From positions 1 to 44,664 of the forward strand of contig CAKTDF010000019.1 of assembly GCA_934541115.1 (NCBI GenBank): DNA of 44,664 nucleotides. Reading direction: 5' to 3'. This document shows positions 31,897 through 39,407 of the stretch, one piece after another. The position numbers were made by a program, and so were the translations under genes. The notes under the pieces are model-generated. The model was not told where the DNA came from, did not search any database, and saw nothing but the letters and a program-made list of their open reading frames with translations. Source of the stretch: an uncultured Eubacteriales bacterium. GTDB lineage: Bacteria; Bacillota; Clostridia; Oscillospirales; Acutalibacteraceae. Positions within the stretch are counted from its first letter, which is position 1. Each line of letters begins with the position of its first letter.

Positions 31897-33243
31897 ATGA
31901 TTATGGAAAATTTCACATTGGCATATGTTCCCGTAGGCGTTCCGACCTTTGAGCTCGTTAGCGCCGGAGAACAATTTGAAAAATCAAAAAATCTCCTTTC
32001 TTCGCTTTGTTCTAAGGTACTTTGCCCGGACGAAATGCTTTTATCGCTTGAAAAACTGACAGAATTCCTTGACGGTATCGAACCTGATTTAATTGTTTTT
32101 CAAAATGTGACTTTTGCGAACTCCGCATATATCGGCGAGGTTCTCAAAAGGTTCTCCTGTCCGCTTCTTCTTTTGACTCTCCGCGAGCCTGCAATTGACG
32201 GAACAAGACTGAGACTCAACTCTCTGACAGGTGCTTTTTCGGCAGCAAACATGATTAAAGGATTCAGAAAAGAGCAGTTCGGTTTTATTTTCGGTTCACC
32301 GAATGAAGCTCAGACCAAACGGGAGCTTGAAGCATATATCAAGGCGGCAAAGGTAAAAAAGGAGCTTAACAGACTTAAAATGGCGAGCGTCGGACATACT
32401 CCGCAAGGCTTTGGCTTTGGACGTGCGCTTGACCTTGAGCTGCTCAAAAACTTTGGTGTAACTCTTGAGTCAATTGAGGCACGCGAGCTCATCGACAGAG
32501 CGAAGGCGGTCTCCGAGGAAGACGCCGAAAAATATCTCTCAAAGGCTTCTTCATTTATGAACGGTCTTGAAAATACGCCTAAAAAGAACGCCCTCGATTT
32601 TGCGCGGCTTTACAAGGCTTACAGCGATTATACGAATGAAAACAGGATCGGCGCGCTTTCCTCGCGCTGTTGGCCTGATTTCTTCACTTCGTTTGGAACT
32701 CCCGTTTGCGCCGTTCTCTCAATTCTCGGCGACCTTGGCGTTGCTGCGGCGTGTGAGGCTGATTCCTATGGCGCGCTTTCAATGTTTGTTGCCATGCGCC
32801 TGAGCGGCGGCAGCGTCTTTTTCGGCGATCCGGTTTCGCTCGATGAAGAGGAAAACACTGTAACGTTTTGGCATTGCGGAATGGCGGCGTGCTCGCTTGC
32901 GAGAGAGGACACCGGCGCCTGCGTCGGCGTTCACTGCAACCGAAAGATCGGTCCGACAATGGAATTCGGCTGCAAAAAGAGCGAAAAGGTCACAGTTTTC
33001 AGAATAGGCAAAAAGAATGACGGGAGTTTCCGTTTCTTCATCGCCTCGGGCAGTGCGCTTGACAAACCGAAGCAATTCTTCGGAACAAGCGTTGTTGTAA
33101 AAACCGAGAATCCCTCAAGAAATCTCGTTGAAAAAGCAGTCCGCGACGGCTGGGAGCCGCATTTCGTTGTTGCTTACGGCGACATTTCAAGAGAGCTTTC
33201 CGCGCTTTGTGAAATGCTCAATATGGAGATCTGCGAATACTGA
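31897..33243 (+). CDS. L-fucose/L-arabinose isomerase-fold protein
   Basis: A 448-residue protein related to L-fucose isomerase. The C-terminal half carries SRCWPDF, AACEADSYGAL and FWHCGMAA, which correspond to conserved metal and substrate-binding segments of that family. GAGGAC lies before the ATG at 31897, 9 bp after the preceding stop codon. In this operon it may isomerise sulfoquinovose, or act as a mutarotase or an accessory isomerase for a related sugar. It is unclear whether it or the DUF4867 protein carries the main isomerase step. Confidence 0.7.
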   Translation: MIMENFTLAYVPVGVPTFELVSAGEQFEKSKNLLSSLCSKVLCPDEMLLSLEKLTEFLDGIEPDLIVFQNVTFANSAYIGEVLKRFSCPLLLLTLREPAIDGTRLRLNSLTGAFSAANMIKGFRKEQFGFIFGSPNEAQTKRELEAYIKAAKVKKELNRLKMASVGHTPQGFGFGRALDLELLKNFGVTLESIEARELIDRAKAVSEEDAEKYLSKASSFMNGLENTPKKNALDFARLYKAYSDYTNENRIGALSSRCWPDFFTSFGTPVCAVLSILGDLGVAAACEADSYGALSMFVAMRLSGGSVFFGDPVSLDEEENTVTFWHCGMAACSLAREDTGACVGVHCNRKIGPTMEFGCKKSEKVTVFRIGKKNDGSFRFFIASGSALDKPKQFFGTSVVVKTENPSRNLVEKAVRDGWEPHFVVAYGDISRELSALCEMLNMEICEY

Positions 33244-33245
33244 TT

Positions 33246-34016
33246 ATGACAAACCGAATCTTATTTTATGTAGTTGTTTTCATCACGAATATTATTCAGG
33301 GAATTACAGGCTTCGCCGGAACAATGCTTGCAATGCCGCCGAGCGTGATGCTTGTCGGTTTTGAGACGGCGAAGCCGGTTCTCAATTTCCTTGGTCTTCT
33401 TTCTGGGGTTTATGTTGTTCTTTTGAACAGAAAAAGTGTAAACAAAATGGAGTTTTTGAAAATCGTCTGCGTGATGTCCGTCTCGATTGCGGCAGGAATT
33501 GCCCTGCGTTCGGTTTTTGCCTCTCACGAAAAGGCGCTATACATTGCACTCGGCGTAATCGTTCTCGTAACGGCGCTCGACGGAATTTTCAAAAACTTTA
33601 TAAGACCGCATTTTTCAAACGGGGCGCGACGCGATGAAAACAGCAACTCAAAAAAAGGACAGAACCCTGTTGTTTCGTTACTGCTTCTCGTCGGTGCAGG
33701 AATAACCCACGGAATGTTTGTTTGCGGAGGTCCTCTTCTTGTTTCATACGTCACGGGAAAAATTGAAGACAAGCAGGAGTTTCGCGCAACGCTTTCGGCT
33801 TGTTGGATAGTTCTCAACGGAATAATTTTTGCTGACGATTTGCGAACCGGACTTTGGACAAAAGAGCTCATAGGTGTTGCGGCGATTTCCTCCGTTCTTC
33901 TTTTTGCGGCAATGTTTGTCGGAAGTCTGCTTTGCAAAAAAATGAGCCGAGGGCTTTTTATGAAAGTAACATACGTTCTTTTGATTTTTTCGGGCATCAT
34001 GCTCTTTGTTAAGTAA
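33246..34016 (+). CDS. TauE/SafE-family exporter, likely for the C3 sulfonate product
   Basis: A 256-residue polytopic membrane protein of the TSUP (TauE/SafE) family, with an N-terminal IIQGITGFAGTMLAMP segment and a second-half GITHGMFVCGGPLL segment that are typical paired family motifs. The family exports sulfite and sulfonates. Here the expected cargo is dihydroxypropanesulfonate, or sulfolactate if the aldehyde is oxidised instead. It starts 2 bp after the upstream stop, with no strong ribosome site of its own, so translation is probably coupled. Confidence 0.83.
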   Translation: MTNRILFYVVVFITNIIQGITGFAGTMLAMPPSVMLVGFETAKPVLNFLGLLSGVYVVLLNRKSVNKMEFLKIVCVMSVSIAAGIALRSVFASHEKALYIALGVIVLVTALDGIFKNFIRPHFSNGARRDENSNSKKGQNPVVSLLLLVGAGITHGMFVCGGPLLVSYVTGKIEDKQEFRATLSACWIVLNGIIFADDLRTGLWTKELIGVAAISSVLLFAAMFVGSLLCKKMSRGLFMKVTYVLLIFSGIMLFVK

Positions 34017-34067
34017 CCGTTACCGAATCTGTCAGACAAAACTTTTTTGTTCTTCGGAGGTGAGAAA

Positions 34068-35270
34068 ATGAATTATATGGGCTTTAATATGAACAGCGTT
34101 AAAAATGCGAACAGGGCCGCCGTTCTTTATCTACTCAACAGCGGTGAAGTTCTAAGCCGAAAAGATATCGCCGAAAGACTGAAGCTCACTCCTGCAGCGG
34201 TCAGCAAAATCTGCGCCGAACTGATTTCAGAGGGGGCTATTGCCGAGTGCGGACGTTCCGAGAGTACCGCAGGCGCAGGACGAAAAAAGGTGATGCTTTC
34301 GCTCAACTCAAAGGAGATTTTTTCGCTTGCGCTGAGCATTGAGCGTTCGGGCTTTTATTCAGCCCTTTGTTCTCTCGACGGAGAAGAAATTTTCGGTGAG
34401 CGTTGTCTTTTCACCAACATTTCAAACGCTCGGGAATGCCTTTCACAGGTCGGCAGAAAGTGCCGTGAGATTATTAAAAAAAGCAGAGTCGATCGGTCTA
34501 AAATAATCGGTGCCGGTGTCGGACTTGTAGGTGGCGTTGACGTTCAAAACGGAACGACCGCGGGAAATTACGGAATTTGGAAAGCCGGCGTTGCGGTCAG
34601 AGACATTCTTGAAAATGAATTGTCGCTTCCTGTTTGCGTTGAAAACAATGTCAAAGCCTTTGCCATAGCCTCGCTCCTTTTTGATCGCGGTTGCCTGAGG
34701 GATAATCTTCTGTTTGTCAAATGGGGACCGGGCGTGGGTTCTGCGATCGTTGTGGGCGGAACGGTTCTCGGAAGAAGCGACAGCGATTCCTCCGAGCTTG
34801 GTCACTACACGGCTGTGACCGACGGCAAAAAATGCCGCTGCGGGCGAATCGGCTGTCTCGAAACCGAAATTTCTTCCGATGCGATAATCGAAAGAGTGAA
34901 AACAGTTTTTTCGCCCGATAAAACGCCAAAACTCTTTGAAGTAACGGAGGGAGAAAAAAAGAATATTGACATTTCAGCAGTTCTCGCCGCAAAGGAAGAC
35001 CCCGAAGTAAAAAAAGAGCTTTTTCGTTCGGTGCGGTTGCTTGCTCTTGCCGTTTCAAATGCGGCGACGGTTCTTGCACCGGATAGAGTAATCGTTTTCG
35101 GATATATGTTTGAGAAAGAAACGTTTGAGTTTTTCAAACGTGCCTACACCGAGGAGCGCTGCGGCTTTTCAAAGGGAGGAGTCCATCTTTCTCCTCTTGA
35201 CAAAAAGCACGGATATATCGGCCCTGCGGCTGTTGCGGCAAAGTCCTTTTTCTTTGAGAAAAAGGAATGA
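34068..35270 (+). CDS. ROK-family transcriptional regulator of the sulfoquinovose cluster
   Basis: A 400-residue NagC/XylR-type repressor. The N-terminal winged HTH (about 29-57, RKDIAERLKLTPAAVSKI) is followed by a ROK sugar-binding domain with the zinc motif His246, Cys256, Cys258, Cys263. GGAGGTGAG precedes the ATG at 34068; an in-frame start at 34047 lacks support. It is the last gene of the cluster, 51 bp after the exporter. It probably senses a sulfosugar or intermediate and acts at the palindrome at 26122-26146. Kinase activity is not expected for this two-domain type. Confidence 0.88.
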   Translation: MNYMGFNMNSVKNANRAAVLYLLNSGEVLSRKDIAERLKLTPAAVSKICAELISEGAIAECGRSESTAGAGRKKVMLSLNSKEIFSLALSIERSGFYSALCSLDGEEIFGERCLFTNISNARECLSQVGRKCREIIKKSRVDRSKIIGAGVGLVGGVDVQNGTTAGNYGIWKAGVAVRDILENELSLPVCVENNVKAFAIASLLFDRGCLRDNLLFVKWGPGVGSAIVVGGTVLGRSDSDSSELGHYTAVTDGKKCRCGRIGCLETEISSDAIIERVKTVFSPDKTPKLFEVTEGEKKNIDISAVLAAKEDPEVKKELFRSVRLLALAVSNAATVLAPDRVIVFGYMFEKETFEFFKRAYTEERCGFSKGGVHLSPLDKKHGYIGPAAVAAKSFFFEKKE

Positions 35271-35310
35271 CGTACGGTCGAACAAAACGGACTGAAACAA
35301 TTTGCGTTTT

Positions 35311-35347
35311 CCCAAGTCAGACAGGGCACCATTGTATCTGACTTGGG
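35311..35347 (+). terminator. Hairpin closing the sulfoquinovose operon
   Basis: CCCAAGTCAGA (35311-35321) pairs perfectly with TCTGACTTGGG (35337-35347). Only a weak T-rich stretch follows, so it may be a bidirectional or mRNA-stabilising hairpin rather than a classic terminator. Confidence 0.6.
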
Positions 35348-35433
35348 GGGCGTAATTTTATGTTTTGAAACTCCCTGTCTTTGCGTCAGAGCATGGATAT
35401 AAGGTGGGAAGTAAAAATATATTTCAAAAACTC

Positions 35434-35462
35434 TTGATTTTTTTGCTTCGCTTGTGTATAAT
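35434..35462 (+). promoter_or_regulatory. Promoter of tRNA-Ser
   Basis: TTGATT (35434-35439), 17-bp spacer, TATAAT (35457-35462); the tRNA begins 20 bp later. Confidence 0.8.
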
Positions 35463-35482
35463 ACTAAGGCGATTGAACATAC

Positions 35483-35575
35483 GGAGAGTTGTCCGAGCTG
35501 GTCGAAGGAGCACGATTGGAAATCGTGTAAACTGCTAAAACGGTTTCGTGGGTTCGAATCCCATGCTCTCCGCCA
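35483..35575 (+). tRNA. tRNA-Ser, anticodon GGA
   Basis: A complete 93-nt cloverleaf with a long variable arm. The acceptor stem is GGAGAGT paired with GCTCTCC, with discriminator G and an encoded CCA (35573-35575). The anticodon arm CACGA-TTGGAAA-TCGTG reads GGA, decoding UCC and UCU. The T loop is GTTCGAATC. The gene is followed by a terminator and then by a decayed integrase, so its 3' end is a likely integration site. Confidence 0.97.
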
Positions 35576-35576
35576 A

Positions 35577-35625
35577 AAACGCCGTAAATCCTTTATTTAT
35601 AAGGGTTTGCGGCGTTTCTCTTTTG
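35577..35625 (+). terminator. Terminator of tRNA-Ser
   Basis: AAACGCCGTAAA-CCTT pairs with AAGG-TTTGCGGCGTTT (about 35578-35620, minor mismatches), followed by CTCTTTTG. Confidence 0.8.
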
Positions 35626-35711
35626 CCGCAGTCCAAATTTTGCCCGTGACTATTTTGGACTGGTTTAGACTGGTTTGGACGAAAAAAAAACACACTTTGA
35701 ACACACTTTTT

Positions 35712-35842
35712 GATTACGCCGTGACGCTTTTTGCAGACAGAAACTGATTAAGCATTTCGGTGCTTTCTTTTTTTCTGCGCTTGCTGATGTGCGTATAGAC
35801 TTCGTGGGTCAGTGCAATAACTGCAATTCCCTGTTTTGTCTT
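35712..35842 (-). pseudogene. C-terminal remnant of a tyrosine recombinase (integrase)
   Basis: On the minus strand, one frame ends EVYTHISKRRKKESTEML and 11 more residues before a TAA at 35712. VYTHIS is the active-site tyrosine segment of Tn916/phage-type integrases, followed by the usual basic helix. A stop codon interrupts the frame at about 35845 and nothing further upstream looks like an integrase, so only the last 40 or so residues survive. It lies 137 bp from the tRNA-Ser 3' end, the expected place for an integrase of an element inserted there. The remaining sequence to 36007 has no recognisable gene. Confidence 0.75.
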
Positions 35843-36007
35843 TTAATTGTCGGTTTTCTGGTTCCGCGACGACGATTAGACGACGAAAATTCAAAGATAT
35901 TTTAAGATTGTAAAATAACAGACTTTCAACAATTGCCCCTATTCTTCGCATTTTAGGCTCAAAGCAAACGAACAATCAATTAGCATAAAATTGAAAGGAT
36001 TGATTGT

Positions 36008-36187
36008 ATGAAAGAGCTTAAAAGGGCATATTTGAACGTTGATGACATTGCAAAGGATTACCTGCCTATGTCTAAGAAGAAAATCCGTGAATTAATTGTC
36101 AAGAACCTCAGGTACACAAAAATCGGAGGAAGAATCTACGTATCAAGACAGGAATTTGAAACTTGGTTCAATAGCAACAGCAGATAG
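36008..36187 (+). CDS. Excisionase-like small helix-turn-helix protein
   Basis: A 59-residue protein with a MerR/excisionase-type winged HTH: LNVDDIAKDYLPMSKKKIREL is split by a short loop, then YTKIGGRIYVSRQEFETWF. This is the pattern of Xis proteins of integrative elements. AAAGGATTGATTGT precedes the ATG. It is probably left from the same element as the integrase tail; it points away from that remnant. Directionality factor or small regulator are both possible. Confidence 0.75.
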   Translation: MKELKRAYLNVDDIAKDYLPMSKKKIRELIVKNLRYTKIGGRIYVSRQEFETWFNSNSR

Positions 36188-36201
36188 CAAATATAAAGAG
36201 C

Positions 36202-36231
36202 GCGTGATATGAACTCCCGTTCATGTCACGC
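36202..36231. other. Strong hairpin after the excisionase-like gene
   Basis: GCGTGATATGAAC (36202-36214) pairs with GTTCATGTCACGC (36219-36231) around TCCC. No T-run follows. The centre also spells GAAC-N4-GTTC, discussed under rejected items. Confidence 0.6.
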
Positions 36232-36341
36232 ACCCTTATGTACATCTGCATAATACCCACCCCTATTTGAGAAACCACGGAACTTTCGTTTAAAATGCGT
36301 CTTTTTTCAGCTTCTAAGAGCGTTTTCACGACAAAAAGCAT

Positions 36342-36385
36342 ACGGAAATTTCACGGAGTTTTGACGGAAATTAAACGGAGTTTTA
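36342..36385. repeat. Tandem pair of 22-bp repeats
   Basis: ACGGAAATTTCACGGAGTTT (36342-36361) is repeated at 36364-36385 with two substitutions. Each unit itself contains two ACGGA blocks. It lies between the excisionase-like gene and the IS fragment. It could be protein-binding iterons of the mobile element or an internal duplication. Confidence 0.6.
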
Positions 36386-36395
36386 TTGCCTTTCC

Positions 36396-36731
36396 TTAAA
36401 AAGAAATTCCTTTGGCAACCGCCGTGTCCTGTGCAAAATTCGGGGGTACTGCTATCTCTACCGAACCCGCACTCGTCTTGACAGACTTTCGGCTGTATCC
36501 GTTCCTACTGTTCTCGGTATCTTTGTTTCGGTAATCATACTTGCTGTAGCCGAGTTTGTCGTCCAATTCCGCTTCAAGTCCGTTCTCAAGAACTTCTCCG
36601 ACCATTTCTTTAAAAACCGAACGCAGATCACTGTAATCTTCTACATCCAGCAATTGCAGAAATTCTCTCAATTTCTCTTTTCTTTCCTTCTTTGCTGCCC
36701 TTACCTCCGGGCTGTCTTTGTACTTTGGCAT
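36396..36731 (-). pseudogene. Truncated IS256-family (mutator) transposase
   Basis: A 111-residue frame whose first 95 residues match the N-terminal part of IS256-type transposases: EVLENGLEAELDDKLGYSKY, NKDTENSRNGYSRKSVKT, then GSVEIAVP. A full protein is about 400 residues with a DDE domain, all of which is missing; the frame then runs into unrelated sequence. GGAGG lies before the ATG at 36731. The upstream 36732-36800 still resembles an IS left end. It is inactive on its own. The remaining 36732-37065 gap holds only a CCGCC/GGCGG hairpin near 36830 and the next gene's promoter. Confidence 0.8.
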
Positions 36732-36978
36732 AATCTAAACCTCCAAAATGTTATTTTTATTCTATACCATCTCGGAGGTTTACACAAGATTTTAGGAAGT
36801 CTCTCAGCACTCAACTTCATCAAGGTCAAGCCGCCTTCGGCGGTGGCTACAGTCTGCTAAAATGCATTTTTTCTCGGGTTCCGAAAGCAAAAATTAAATG
36901 CATCATATTTTTTTGAGTAAAAGTGTCACCTATCATTGACGATTCAACAAGTTTACATCATGTTTTCCATCGTTTTTC

Positions 36979-37007
36979 TTGACAAAAACCCCAGGTTCCT
37001 GTAAGCT
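36979..37007 (+). promoter_or_regulatory. Putative promoter of the AAA+ gene
   Basis: TTGACA (36979-36984), 17-bp spacer, TAAGCT (37002-37007). The -10 is imperfect. Confidence 0.5.
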
Positions 37008-37065
37008 ATTAGATAATAACTTTGCTATTTCGAGTTTTATATGATTTGGGGGGTGAAACACTACT

Positions 37066-38154
37066 ATGCTAAACAAATTTCATATTGATGCTACGCTCAA
37101 GGAAAAGTATAATATCACAACAGAAAAAGATTATGAATCTTTTGATTTTTCAGATGAAGTGTTGTTGGAAAACTATATTAGAATTGATAATGTTAAATAT
37201 AGCAAAAAAGATATGTTTTCTTCCGAATACGGGATTATAAACATTCAAGGGATGCTTCCTTCGGAGTTTTTAATTAGGTATCATTTAAATAATCTTATTG
37301 ATTCTTGTGTCCGAGATTATCATATGAGTCAGGAAGACTGCTTATTGTCGGTAGATGCACCATTTATTAATTGTACTGTAGTAACAAAAGATGTCGAAGA
37401 ATTACCAAACACAACTACGATTATATTAAAAGATGATATAGAAAAGTCCTATTCAATTGGGTTTAAAGATTGTGGCTACGGTTTTTTTATTTTTGGTAAT
37501 CCAGATACTTTGAAATTATATATTTATTCAGACTCAACATATCAAGAGGGTTTTGTATTCACCTTAAATTCCTTAGAACAATATTATCAATTGGGGGATT
37601 TTCTTTGTTTTGTTAGCAACAATTGCACTCATGTTTTAGAGAGCATTGCTAAAAGGAAACAAATTGATCTTGACCTTTCCGAATGGATTAACCCTCAAAC
37701 TGATCCATGTGCGCGGACTCCTGAAAACAATATCTTTGAGCAAAAACAAATTGAAACTTCCGCAGTAGATGAATTGAACTCGTTAATTGGATTAGAGTCA
37801 ATAAAATCTGATGTACATGAACTAATTAGTCTTGTTAAAATGCAAAGGAAGCGACAAGAAAATGGGATTAAAGCAGTTCCAGTTTCTTTACACCTTGTCT
37901 TTACTGGTAATCCAGGAACTGGTAAAACTTCAGTAGCACGCATTTTATCAACCATATATAAAGAAATTGGGGTTCTAAAAAAAGGACAATTAATCGAAGT
38001 TGATCGTTCCGACCTAGTCGCTGGATATGTTGGACAAACCGCTTTAAAAACTCAAGAAAAAATAAATCAAGCAATTGGCGGTATTTTATTTATTGATGAG
38101 GCTTATACATTAGCAAAAGACGTAAATGATTTTGGTCAGGAAGCAATAGATAGT
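37066..38154 (+). pseudogene. AAA+ ATPase (SpoVK/CbbX/EccA type), truncated within its ATPase domain
   Basis: The first 363 residues are native. Residues 1-235 are an unrecognised N-terminal region, followed by an AAA+ domain of the SpoVK/CbbX class: Walker A GNPGTGKT (281-288), pore loop YVGQTA (322-327) and Walker B LFIDEA (341-346). After FGQEAIDS the frame runs through sequence that is the opposite strand of an anti-sigma gene and stops at 38250, so sensor 1, the arginine finger and the lid are missing. Base composition is markedly AT-rich compared with the rest of the window, which indicates foreign origin. GGGGGTGAAA lies upstream of the ATG. It cannot hydrolyse ATP normally. The original role is unknown; relatives remodel protein complexes. 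Confidence 0.8.
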
Positions 38155-38721
38155 TTTTCCGTTTGTCCAAACAATTTTGTAATAGGTATTGATGTCCGTC
38201 TGAACCTTGGTCAGTACGGCGTTCGTCTTTGCGTCAATCATTTCACTTGAGGTCACTTTGCCGCTCAAACCGGAAAAGTCACCCTCCTGTGCCGAAGCAC
38301 GAACAGTAAAACTTTTTTCGTTCAAAGTAAAGCTTACATCGGCTATCTGACCGTCAATGATTGCATATGAAACTTCATTTGCACCGCCAGGGGCGTCAAG
38401 CGTAATTGCGAGTGATTTAAAATCGTCCGCACTTTGAACTTCAACAAACGGGTTGCCGCCAAGAACATTGCTTTCATCCGGTTCTGTCGGCGCTTTTGCG
38501 GGAAGGAAACGTGCAATTCCCAAAATGAGCAAGCAAAAGCAGGCGGCAATCGGCAAAGCATAGCGCGTGATATATCGAATCGCTTTCGGTTTTTGAACAG
38601 GTTCTTCGGTTTTGCTTTTTTGCTGTTCCGCTTTTTTCATTATGTTGTTATACATTCGCTCTTTTGCGCCGACTTCCGGTTCAATAGAATTGATAGTTTT
38701 TTTGATTTTCTTTTCACTCAC
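38143..38721 (-). pseudogene. Anti-sigma factor-like membrane protein, C-terminus lost
   Basis: The product has a charged cytoplasmic N-terminus (about 1-50), one transmembrane segment (about 53-70, ALPIAACFCLLILGIARFL) and an extracytoplasmic domain rich in strands. It starts with GTG at 38721, overlapping the ECF sigma stop by GTGA, the classic arrangement of a sigma/anti-sigma pair. After TNGKTIYC (near 38143) the frame enters the AAA+ gene in antisense, so the true C-terminus has been removed. The functional extent of the remaining 190 or so residues is uncertain. Confidence 0.7.
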
Positions 38722-39181
38722 GGCTCAAAACCTCCTATCTGCCGCCTAAGTAATTTTCTCGCTTCCCGCAAATGATTGCGGATCGTAGATGGCGGCTTTT
38801 TGAGCATTGTTGCAATTTCGTCTGTTTTATAGTCAAGGTAGTAATGCAGATATACAACATCTTTGTATTTTGTAGGGAGCTTCATCACTATTTCGAGAGT
38901 TTCATCTATGGTTGCAGCATTCTCGTCAGGAATTTCAGGTGCTTCATCAATAGGTAGGGTTTTCTTTCTCCACCAATGCTTAAGGCGGTCTTTGCAAAGA
39001 TTCGTCACGGTCAACCACTTTTTTCGTGTTTCTCGTCGTTGAAAGCAAAGTCTCCTGTCAACACTTTGACGAATACATCCTCGGTGCAGTCCTCAGCTTC
39101 AGCTTGATTTTTCATTTTCTCAGAAGTCTTCTGCATTATAGCAAATTTAAAGGCTGATTTCCATATGTATGAAATAAATTG
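38718..39181 (-). pseudogene. ECF sigma factor gene with frameshift
   Basis: The intact frame 38718-39014 carries linker and sigma region 4 (LPTKYKDVVYLHYYLDYKTD and PPSTIRNHLREARKLLRR). Upstream, another frame carries region 2-like sequence, AEAEDCTEDVFVKVLTGDF to NDEKHEK. The two join if the six-base T-run at 39020-39025 (plus strand) had a seventh base, which gives KHEKKWLTVTN as in intact family members. The 5' part is short, ending at a stop near 39182. It pairs with the anti-sigma gene. Sequencing error in the homopolymer is the alternative to real decay. Confidence 0.7.
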
Positions 39182-39329
39182 TCAGTGCTGCGTATCAACT
39201 GAAATTTTTTAATATAGCTTTAATCCGGATTCATTAAGTAAAAACAATGTTCCGTATTAAATGTTCAAACCGTTGAATGGAAAATGTGTCTTTTGTAAAT
39301 GCCTTCAGCATATGAACTATACACCGGCA

Positions 39330-39358
39330 TTGAAAAATACTTTTGCCTGTGTTATACT
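39330..39358 (+). promoter_or_regulatory. Promoter of the signalling operon
   Basis: TTGAAA (39330-39335), 17-bp spacer, TATACT (39353-39358). Its position rules out start codons before about 39365 for the next gene. The 39182-39329 stretch shows nothing else. Confidence 0.8.
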
Positions 39359-39407
39359 CCAAATGGATTTATTCATCAAAAGCTGCTGCATGGGGGTGGG
39401 AAGAAAA

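Noticed and set aside
36211..36222. Second GAAC-N4-GTTC match, resembling an SOS box
   Set aside because: It is the centre of a 13-bp-arm hairpin after the excisionase-like gene, has no outer C/G pair and no promoter nearby, so it is better explained as part of that hairpin.
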